From Sphingobium sp. (GTDB lineage: Bacteria; Pseudomonadota; Alphaproteobacteria; Sphingomonadales; Sphingomonadaceae), in the NCBI GenBank assembly GCA_020051025.1, contig JAGVJS010000421.1, forward strand, positions 1 to 10,332: 10,332 nt of DNA, given 5' to 3'. The notes beneath the pieces are model-generated. The model was given only the letters and a program-made list of their open reading frames with translations, searched no databases and had not been told where the DNA came from. The position numbers were made by a program, and so were the translations under genes. This document shows positions 4,797 to 10,332 of the stretch, piece after piece (the stretch's first letter is position 1; each line of letters starts with the position of its first letter).

Positions 4797-6902
4797 TCAG
4801 ACCCGATCCGCCTGCACCACGATTTCCAGCGCTCTTAGCGCCGACAATATGCGGTTCAGATGCTGCGCGTCGGCGACTTCCAGATCGATGATGTCGGTGT
4901 GGAACGGGCCTTCGCGGTTGACCAGTTGCAGGTTTAAAATGTTCGCCTTGGTCGCGCCGAAGACGTTGGCGACGGCGGCCAGCGCGCCCGGCTGGTTCTT
5001 GACGATGACGGAGAGGCGGGCAGTGCCGCCCTTCGACTTGCTGTCCCAGGACAGGTCGACCCAGTCGTCGTCCTGCTCCACCTCCAGCGAGCGGCAGTCG
5101 ATGGTGTGGACCTCGATCGGTTCGCCGGTGCGGCGCACGCCGACGATGCGGTCGCCGGGGACGGGGTGGCAGCAATCGGAAAGATTATAGGCGATGCCCG
5201 GCGTCAGGCCGCGAATCGATACCGGTTCATGCTGGCGCGGATGCGCTTCCTCCATGCCTTCCGCACTGGTGGAGCCGGGGACAAGAGCTTCCATCACTTC
5301 GCTGTCGAGCAGGCGATGGGTCGCGATGGCGACCATCAGCGACGCACGATCGTCCAGTTTGAGGCGCTTTAAGGCGGCGGTCAGCGCCTTGTCGCCCAGT
5401 TCCTTGGCGAGGTCCGGCGAGAAGCGGCCGACGATTTCCTCATAGAGTTTCTCGCCAAGCTTGATTTCCTCGCCCCGCTGTTTCTGGCGGATATAGCGGC
5501 GGATGGCGGCGCGGGCCTTGCCAGTGATGGCGAAGGTCAGCCAGCCGGGCTGCGGCTCCTGCCCTTCGGATTTCAGGATTTCGACCTGATCGCCATTTTC
5601 AAGGTTGGTGCGCAGCGGCACGACACGGCCGTTGACCTTGGCCCCCACGGTCTGGTTGCCGAGTGAGGTGTGGACGGCGTAGGCGAAGTCGACCGGGGTC
5701 GATCCCTTGGGCATCTGATGCAGTTCGCCCTTGGGCGAGAAGGCGAAGATGCGGTCCTGATACATCGCCATGCGGGTATGTTCGAGCAGTTCGTCGGCAT
5801 CCTGGCTCTGTTCCAGGATTTCGACCAGGTCGCGCAGCCAGGCGGCATGATGGTCGGTGGCGTCGCCTTTCTGCTTATAGGCCCAGTGGGCGGCGAGGCC
5901 GAGTTCGGCGTCATTGTGCATGTCGCGGCTGCGAATCTGCACCTCGATGCGGGCATTGTCCTGATGGATCACCGTGGTGTGCAGCGACTGATAGCCGTTG
6001 CGCTTGGGCGTGGAGATATAATCCTTGAACCGGCCGGGCACCATCTTGAAGGTCTGGTGGATGATGCCGAGCGCGCGGTAGCAATCCTCATGGCTGTCGG
6101 TGATGACGCGGAAGGCCATGACGTCGGTCAGCTGTTCGAAGCTGATATGGCGTTCCTGCATCTTCCTGAAGATGGAATAGGGGTGTTTTTCGCGGCCCGA
6201 CACGCTGACCGACATGCCCTTGCCCGCCAGCAGCAATTGCAGTTCGGCGCCGATGCGGTCGACCTTGTCATGGCCGCCTTCTTTCAGCTGCTCCAGCCGC
6301 TTGGTGATGCTGGCATAGGCTTCCGGCTCGATTTCACGGAAGGACAGCAGCTGCATCTCGCGCATGAAGTCATACATGCCGATGCGTTCGGCAAGCGGCG
6401 CATAGATATCCATCGTCTCCTTGGCGATGCGGCGGCGCTTGTCGGGATTCTTGATGAAATGCAGCGTGCGCATATTGTGCAGCCGGTCGGCCAGCTTCAC
6501 CAGCAGCACGCGGATATCGTCCGACATGGCGAGCAGGAATTTGCGCAGATTTTCCGCCGCCCGCTCATTTTCGGACATGGCTTCGATCTTCGACAGCTTG
6601 GTCACGCCGTCGACCATGCGCGCGACATCCTTGCCGAAGGCGCTCTCAATCTCCTCATAGGTGACGAGCGTGTCCTCGATCGTGTCGTGCAGCAGCGCGG
6701 TCACGATCGTCTGGTCGTCCAGATTGAAATCGGTCAATATGCCGGCAACTTCAATGGGATGGCTGAAATAAGGGTCGCCGCTGGCGCGCTTTTGCGAGCC
6801 ATGTTTCTGGACCGAAAAGACGTAGGCGCGGTTGATCATCGCTTCGTCCGCATCCGGATCGTAGCGCTTTACCCGTTCGACAAGTTCATATTGACGCAGC
6901 AT
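4797..6902 (-). CDS. rsh: Bifunctional (p)ppGpp synthetase/hydrolase (RelA/SpoT homologue)
   Basis: This long RSH enzyme both makes and breaks the stringent-response alarmones (p)ppGpp. I chose the ATG at 6902 (MLRQYELVERVKRYDPDADE), giving 701 residues, the normal length. The HD hydrolase domain (about 25-180) is intact, with H48 in SHPIEV, HDTIED at 72-77 and KLADRLHNMRT at 136-146. The synthetase domain (about 235-350) has RFKD (291-294), the RxKD form seen in bifunctional enzymes, then GYQSLH (303-308), E320 in the EVQIRS segment and HW (339-340). A TGS domain (about 384-444), a Cys-containing DCCHPVPGD motif (576-584) and a C-terminal ACT domain (about 627-700) follow and would sense the ribosome and nutrients. 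Both active sites look functional. It is divergent from an HxlR regulator and followed by the toxin-antitoxin genes. Confidence 0.97.
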   Translation of the reverse strand: MLRQYELVERVKRYDPDADEAMINRAYVFSVQKHGSQKRASGDPYFSHPIEVAGILTDFNLDDQTIVTALLHDTIEDTLVTYEEIESAFGKDVARMVDGVTKLSKIEAMSENERAAENLRKFLLAMSDDIRVLLVKLADRLHNMRTLHFIKNPDKRRRIAKETMDIYAPLAERIGMYDFMREMQLLSFREIEPEAYASITKRLEQLKEGGHDKVDRIGAELQLLLAGKGMSVSVSGREKHPYSIFRKMQERHISFEQLTDVMAFRVITDSHEDCYRALGIIHQTFKMVPGRFKDYISTPKRNGYQSLHTTVIHQDNARIEVQIRSRDMHNDAELGLAAHWAYKQKGDATDHHAAWLRDLVEILEQSQDADELLEHTRMAMYQDRIFAFSPKGELHQMPKGSTPVDFAYAVHTSLGNQTVGAKVNGRVVPLRTNLENGDQVEILKSEGQEPQPGWLTFAITGKARAAIRRYIRQKQRGEEIKLGEKLYEEIVGRFSPDLAKELGDKALTAALKRLKLDDRASLMVAIATHRLLDSEVMEALVPGSTSAEGMEEAHPRQHEPVSIRGLTPGIAYNLSDCCHPVPGDRIVGVRRTGEPIEVHTIDCRSLEVEQDDDWVDLSWDSKSKGGTARLSVIVKNQPGALAAVANVFGATKANILNLQLVNREGPFHTDIIDLEVADAQHLNRILSALRALEIVVQADRV

Positions 6903-6975
6903 CGTTGCCCGATTGTGTGAGAACGGGCTTGCGGTGCAACAAAAAAATCCCATTTGAGCGAATAAGGCCGCGATT

Positions 6976-7004
6976 TTGCAACGCCTGTGACTTTGCGCTA
7001 TGCA
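6976..7004 (+). promoter_or_regulatory. Candidate promoter of the HxlR gene
   Basis: TTGCAA (6976-6981) and TATGCA (6999-7004) are spaced by exactly 17 bases. The start would fall near 7010-7012, almost on the ATG at 7013, implying a leaderless or near-leaderless mRNA. TTGCAA is its own reverse complement, so it could also lie in the rsh control region on the other strand, though I see no matching -10 there. Confidence 0.4.
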
Positions 7005-7012
7005 TCAGGCCC

Positions 7013-7495
7013 ATGAAACATAATCTTGCCCAGGATCTGGAACAATGCGCGCTCCCCAGCGCGCTGGAGATGATGGGCGAACGCTGGTCGTTCCTCATCC
7101 TGCGCGGCGCCCTGTCGGGTATCCGCCATTTCGAGGAATTCCAGTCCACCTTGGGTATCGCCCGTAACATATTGGCCAACCGGCTGGCCCGGCTGGTCGA
7201 GAATGGCATCCTGATCCGCCAGCCGATGCAGTGCGACCGGCGCAAGGTCGAATATCGGCTGACCGAAAAGGGGCAGGGGCTGGCCCCCGCCATGATCGCA
7301 TTGCGCCAATGGGGCGAGCGCTGGGGTTGCGGTACGCCCGCTTGTCAGGTGTTGGCGGACAAGCGCGATGGCCAGCCGATCCGCATGATCGGCATACAGG
7401 CGCATGACGGGCGCACGCTGGATCTGGCCGATCTGGTGTGGCTGTGCACCGATGAAGTGACGCCCATGGCCGAGGCGCCGGCCGCGGCGGCTTGA
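7013..7495 (+). CDS. HxlR-family winged-helix transcriptional regulator
   Basis: This is a 160-residue DNA-binding regulator of the HxlR/MarR-like group. These form dimers with a winged helix and often respond to electrophiles, redox signals or small molecules, commonly regulating a neighbouring gene. Seen here are the family opening with a conserved cysteine (C12 in EQCALPSALEMMGERWSFLILR), the recognition region FEEFQSTLGIARNILANRLARLVENGIL (about 41-67), and the wing RRKVEYRLTEKG (about 76-87). A C-terminal tail of about 55 residues with C106 and C111 is longer than in minimal HxlR proteins. The start at 7013 matches the family; an in-frame ATG at 6905 would add 36 unlike residues overlapping the rsh promoter. 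It is divergent from rsh with 110 bases between starts. Its target is unknown; autoregulation or rsh control is possible but unproven. Confidence 0.92.
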   Translation: MKHNLAQDLEQCALPSALEMMGERWSFLILRGALSGIRHFEEFQSTLGIARNILANRLARLVENGILIRQPMQCDRRKVEYRLTEKGQGLAPAMIALRQWGERWGCGTPACQVLADKRDGQPIRMIGIQAHDGRTLDLADLVWLCTDEVTPMAEAPAAAA

Positions 7496-7568
7496 TGCGG
7501 ATTGGGATGACGGGACTTGGCGCAGTGGTTGCGCTTGCTGGTGACGTCGCATCCCCCCACCCAGCTGC

Positions 7569-7623
7569 GACTAGGCAGCAAGCTGCCAAGTCTGCGCAGC
7601 CCTCTCCTCCGCAGGGGAGAGGG
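7569..7623. repeat. REP-like tandem hairpin element
   Basis: Two adjacent inverted repeats lie between the HxlR and kinase genes. The first is GACT-A-GGCAGC (7569-7579) with GCTGCC-A-AGTC (7582-7592), perfect but for one A-A mismatch. The second is CCCTCTCCTC (7600-7609) with GGGGAGAGGG (7614-7623), a 10-bp stem with one G-T pair and loop CGCA. I recall similar two-hairpin intergenic repeats in sphingomonad genomes, but copy number cannot be checked here. Neither stem is followed by a T-run on the plus strand. Confidence 0.6.
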
Positions 7624-7651
7624 ATATAGTGGCGGGCCGGAACAAGCATCT

Positions 7652-7679
7652 TTGACCGGCGGCATAAATGGCCTAAGTC
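7652..7679 (+). promoter_or_regulatory. Candidate promoter of the two-component operon
   Basis: TTGACC (7652-7657) is a good -35. TAAGTC (7674-7679) after 16 bases is a weak -10. The start would fall around 7686-7688, on the kinase ATG, again suggesting a leaderless mRNA. This agrees with the lack of a Shine-Dalgarno before that ATG. Confidence 0.3.
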
Positions 7680-7687
7680 TCGATACA

Positions 7688-8800
7688 ATGTCCGTCACCG
7701 TTCCCCGCATCCAGCCCCAGCCCTTCTTCGCTGACAAGAATCGTGCCTTCTGGAACCTCCAGTCGCTGGGCTGGGCCGGGGCTTTCCTGTTGCGCGGGTC
7801 GTCCACCATTGCCAATGGCCAGCCGCTGTCCAGCCTGGTGCCGGTGCTGATTTCCACCGTGACCGGCTATTCGGTGACGCTGCTGATCGCGGTGATGTTT
7901 CGCTTTCTGGTCAAGAAGCGGCCGATCATCACCTGGGGCGTGTCGATCGTTACCGTGGTTGCGGCCGCAGCGCTGGTCGCCTTTATCGACGCCTGGGTGT
8001 TTTCGACGCAGAACCGGGCGAGCGAGACGGCGGGGCTGCAACTGTTCCTGGGCGCTTTCTACCTGTCGATGACGCTGCTCGGCGCATGGTCGTCGCTTTA
8101 TTACGCGATCAACTTCTACCTGACGGTCGAGGAGCAGGCGGACCAGCTGTTGCGGCTGGAGAATCAGGCGGCGAACGCCCAGCTGGCGATGCTGCGCTAT
8201 CAGCTCAATCCGCATTTCCTGTTCAATACGCTCAACAGCATATCGACGCTGGTGCTGCTCAAGCAGACCGACCGGGCCAATGCGATGCTGTCGCGGCTCT
8301 CCTCCTTCCTGCGCTATACGCTCATCAACGAGCCGACCGCGCAGGTGACGATCGAGCAGGAAATAGAGACGCTGAAACTCTATCTGGAGATCGAGAAGAT
8401 GCGGTTCGAGGACCGGTTGCGCCCGGTCTTCACCATCGATCCGGCCGTTTCGCAGGCGCGGCTACCATCGCTGCTGCTGCAACCTCTGGTCGAAAATGCG
8501 ATCAAATATGCGGTGACGCCCAAGGAAGAAGGGGCGGAAATAGCGGTCAGCGCGCAGCCTGCCGGGGATAATGTGCGGATCGTCGTATCGGACAGCGGAC
8601 CGGGATTGAATGAAGGCGGAATGAAGCCGCACATTCCCATGAGCGAGGGGACGGGCGTGGGCCTGCCGAACATCCGGGACCGATTAATTCAGGCCTTCGG
8701 GGAACGACAGAGCTTCGAAACGCGTTCCACGCCGGGCGGATTTTCGGTCATCATCGAATTTCCGCTTAACATGGATGAAACATCGAAAGTGGCCGCATGA
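7688..8800 (+). CDS. LytS/YehU-type sensor histidine kinase
   Basis: This is an inner-membrane sensor kinase of the His_kinase (PF06580) class that pairs with LytTR regulators. It has 370 residues. The N-terminal region has about four membrane helices (roughly 25-41, 48-74, 80-105 and 115-145), with no large sensor domain between them. A short coiled coil follows (about 146-168). The phosphoacceptor region is YQLNPHFLFNTLNSI, with His176. The ATPase domain has an N-box, LVENAIKYA (N270), DSGPG (302-306) and GTGVGLPNIRDRL (321-333). I chose the ATG at 7688; the reading frame runs upstream to 7517 but there it crosses the hairpin repeats and has no protein character. No Shine-Dalgarno is visible. 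The stop overlaps the response regulator start (ATGA), so the two are translationally coupled. The signal sensed is unknown. Confidence 0.93.
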   Translation: MSVTVPRIQPQPFFADKNRAFWNLQSLGWAGAFLLRGSSTIANGQPLSSLVPVLISTVTGYSVTLLIAVMFRFLVKKRPIITWGVSIVTVVAAAALVAFIDAWVFSTQNRASETAGLQLFLGAFYLSMTLLGAWSSLYYAINFYLTVEEQADQLLRLENQAANAQLAMLRYQLNPHFLFNTLNSISTLVLLKQTDRANAMLSRLSSFLRYTLINEPTAQVTIEQEIETLKLYLEIEKMRFEDRLRPVFTIDPAVSQARLPSLLLQPLVENAIKYAVTPKEEGAEIAVSAQPAGDNVRIVVSDSGPGLNEGGMKPHIPMSEGTGVGLPNIRDRLIQAFGERQSFETRSTPGGFSVIIEFPLNMDETSKVAA

Positions 8801-9597
8801 CCATCAGAACAATCCTCGTCGATGACGAAAGCCTGGCCATTCAAGGGCTTCAGCTGCGTCTGCAAGCGCATGAGGATGTCGAAATTATCGAAACCTGCAC
8901 CAATGGCCGCGAAGCGATCCGCGCCATCAAGACGCATAAACCGGACCTTGTGTTCCTCGATATTCAGATGCCCGGTTTCGATGGCTTTTCCGTCGTACAG
9001 GGGCTGATGGAGGTGGAACCGCCGCTGGTGATTTTCTGCACCGCCTATAGCGACCACGCGATCCGCGCGTTCGAGGCGCAGGCGGTCGATTATCTGATGA
9101 AGCCGGTGGACGAAGGGCGGCTGGCCGATGCGCTGGACCGGGTGCGGCAGCGGCTGAACGAGAAGCGGCAGGTGCAGGAAGTCGAGAAGCTGCGCGAAGT
9201 GCTGGCCGAGGTGGCGCCGCAGGCGATGAGCGATTTCGTCACCGACGATGATTCGCCCGCATCCAGCCGGTTCGAGAAGCTGATCAACATCAAGGATCGC
9301 GGCCAGATTTTCCGCGTCGATGTGGATTCGATCGAGCGGATCGACGCAGCGGGCGACTATATGTGCATCTATACCGCCGACAATTCGCTGATCCTGCGCG
9401 AAACGATGAAGGATCTGGAAAAGCGGCTGGACCCGCGCAATTTCCAGCGCGTGCATCGGTCGACCATCGTGAACCTCAGCCAGGTGCGGCAGGTGAAGCC
9501 GCATACCAATGGCGAATGTTTTCTGGTGCTGGAAAGCGGCGCGCAGGTGAAGGTCAGCCGATCGTACCGCGATGTGGTGGCGCGGTTCGTGCATTGA
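8797..9597 (+). CDS. LytR/AlgR-family response regulator with LytTR DNA-binding domain
   Basis: This is the cognate 266-residue regulator of the upstream kinase. The receiver domain (about 1-120) has the acidic pair D9-D10, the phosphoacceptor D55 in FLDIQMPG, T82 in CTAYSDHA and K102 in LMKPVD, so it should be phosphorylated normally. A linker with helical, charged character (about 121-158) leads to a LytTR domain (about 160-262). That domain includes DYMCIYT, RETMKDLEKRL and the hallmark FQRVHRSTIVNL. Such domains bind DNA as tandem direct repeats about one turn apart. The start ATG shares its bases with the kinase stop TGA. No gene follows in the same direction; the operon runs into an inverted-repeat element. 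Target genes cannot be read from this window. Confidence 0.95.
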   Translation: MTIRTILVDDESLAIQGLQLRLQAHEDVEIIETCTNGREAIRAIKTHKPDLVFLDIQMPGFDGFSVVQGLMEVEPPLVIFCTAYSDHAIRAFEAQAVDYLMKPVDEGRLADALDRVRQRLNEKRQVQEVEKLREVLAEVAPQAMSDFVTDDDSPASSRFEKLINIKDRGQIFRVDVDSIERIDAAGDYMCIYTADNSLILRETMKDLEKRLDPRNFQRVHRSTIVNLSQVRQVKPHTNGECFLVLESGAQVKVSRSYRDVVARFVH

Positions 9598-9617
9598 TTT
9601 TGCGCGCTTAAAAACAA

Positions 9618-9750
9618 CATCCGTTCGTTTCGAGCCTGTCGAGAAACGAGGCAGAACCGGGTTCGGCGGCGCTCAATGTGCAGCGCTGTGCTTGCGGCTC
9701 CTCGACCCTTCGACAGGCTCAGGGCAGGCTTCGCTCGAAGCGAACGGATG
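9618..9750. repeat. 133-bp intergenic element bounded by inverted repeats
   Basis: The outer ends are perfect 10-bp inverted repeats, CATCCGTTCG (9618-9627) and CGAACGGATG (9741-9750). A nested 11-bp pair, GAGCCTGTCGA (9632-9642) and TCGACAGGCTC (9710-9720), lies inside. Each end also folds alone: CGTTTC/GAAACG (9626-9631 with 9643-9648) and GCTTC/GAAGC (9728-9732 with 9737-9741). It fills most of the space between the response regulator and the convergent dehydrogenase. No open frame or transposase is present. It resembles a REP/BIME or short non-autonomous (MITE-like) element and may also serve as a bidirectional transcription barrier. Confidence 0.65.
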
Positions 9751-9775
9751 AAGGATATGGGGCTTTTGGGTCGGA

Positions 9776-10332
9776 TCAATCCATCGTGCCGACCGGGCGG
9801 ACGATCAGTTCGTTGACGTCGACATCGGCGGGCTGTTCCACCGCATAGGCGATGGCGCGGGCGATCGCGTCCGGGGTGAGGGCGATGGCGCGGAAATCCT
9901 CCATCGCGGCGGCGGCGCCTGCTTCGGTGATAGTGTGCGCCAGTTCGGATTCGACCACGCCCGGCGACACCACGGTCACGCGGATGTTGTCATGTTCCAT
10001 GCGCAGTCCGTCGGAAGTGGCGCGGACTGCATATTTGGTGGCGCTGTAGACGCCGCAGGCCGGCCAGACGCGATAGCCGCCGATGGACGAGATATTGACG
10101 AAATGGCCGCTCCCCTGCGCCTTGAAACGGGGCAGGGCGGCGGCGATACCGTGCAGCACGCCGCGAATGTTGACGTCGATCATCCGGTCCCATTCATCGA
10201 CTTTCAAACTGTCGAAGCGAGACAGCGGCATCACACCCGCATTGTTGACCAGCACGTCGATGCGGCCAAATTCCGCTTCGGTTGCGGCGATGAAGGCCTC
10301 CACATCGGCGCGGTCGGTGACGTCCAGCGCCA
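9776..10332 (-). CDS. Short-chain dehydrogenase/reductase (SDR), 5' end outside the window
   Basis: This is the C-terminal 185 residues of a classical SDR, an NAD(P)-dependent Rossmann-fold oxidoreductase. The frame is open to the window edge with no start, and the Gly-rich cofactor motif (TGxxxGIG), normally about 60 residues further upstream, is outside. Seen here are ALDVTD (end of the second cofactor strand region), the NNAG motif in DVLVNNAGVMPL, the catalytic serine region NISSIGG, and YSATK, the catalytic YxxxK. SPGVVESEL follows the active site and the protein ends IVRPVGTMD. All visible catalytic residues are present. The substrate is unknown; many similar sphingomonad SDRs are annotated only as oxidoreductases. 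It is convergent with the two-component operon across the inverted-repeat element. Confidence 0.93.
   Translation of the reverse strand, partial: ALDVTDRADVEAFIAATEAEFGRIDVLVNNAGVMPLSRFDSLKVDEWDRMIDVNIRGVLHGIAAALPRFKAQGSGHFVNISSIGGYRVWPACGVYSATKYAVRATSDGLRMEHDNIRVTVVSPGVVESELAHTITEAGAAAAMEDFRAIALTPDAIARAIAYAVEQPADVDVNELIVRPVGTMD

Noticed and set aside
5670..6920. Long open frame (416 codons) on the plus strand opposite rsh
   Set aside because: It is antisense to a complete, motif-rich rsh gene. Its product is the typical His/Asp/Gly-rich shadow of high-GC coding DNA, with no family character.
6903..6953. 17-residue extension of Rsh
   Set aside because: RSH proteins start with MLRQYELVERV-like sequence. 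The extension has Cys/Phe-rich content unlike the family.
7517..7687. 57-residue N-terminal extension of the sensor kinase
   Set aside because: The extension translates the hairpin repeat and has no signal or domain character. The family begins near the ATG at 7688.
8689..9594. Open frame of 301 codons on the minus strand opposite the response regulator
   Set aside because: It is a shadow frame of the LytTR regulator with a His-, Leu- and Arg-rich composition and no domain signature.

Overview
The window looks like chromosomal DNA from an alphaproteobacterium of the Sphingomonadaceae (Sphingobium/Sphingomonas type). The grounds are high-GC coding sequence, an L10 protein starting MDRNQKA, a bifunctional Rsh in place of separate RelA and SpoT, and intergenic inverted repeats of a kind I associate with sphingomonads. 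The genus is an inference from protein character; no 16S gene is present. Both ends cut through genes.

Layout. 2-1255 (+): 3' part of an OprO/OprP-type porin, closed by a strong intrinsic terminator (1349-1381). 1432-2393 (-): ribosomal stalk genes rplJ-rplL, with a long structured leader (about 2394-2660) that contains a recognisable L10-leader fold. 2394-2767 is a gene-free divergent control region holding that leader, a candidate promoter and a G-rich tract. 2768-4123 (+): an unrecognised 451-residue membrane-anchored protein, visibly less GC-rich than its neighbours. 4136-4695 (-): a ribbon-helix-helix antitoxin and ParE/RelE-like toxin with overlapping ends and a 27-bp palindromic operator. 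4797-6902 (-): complete bifunctional (p)ppGpp synthetase/hydrolase (rsh). 7013-7495 (+): HxlR-family regulator divergent from rsh. 7569-7623: REP-like double hairpin. 7688-9597 (+): LytS/LytR-type two-component operon with an ATGA overlap. 9618-9750: 133-bp element with 10-bp terminal inverted repeats. 9776-10332 (-): 3' part of a short-chain dehydrogenase.

How the genes fit together. Three parts touch growth control: the stalk operon, whose leader probably binds L10/L12; Rsh, which sets (p)ppGpp; and a toxin-antitoxin pair directly downstream of rsh. The two-component pair and HxlR are local regulators whose targets cannot be read from this window. Most of the window is ordinary core chromosome. 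The best candidates for something undescribed are the 451-residue protein, the alternative RNA structures in the rplJ leader, and the two intergenic inverted-repeat elements. I did not find a clearly novel multi-gene system.
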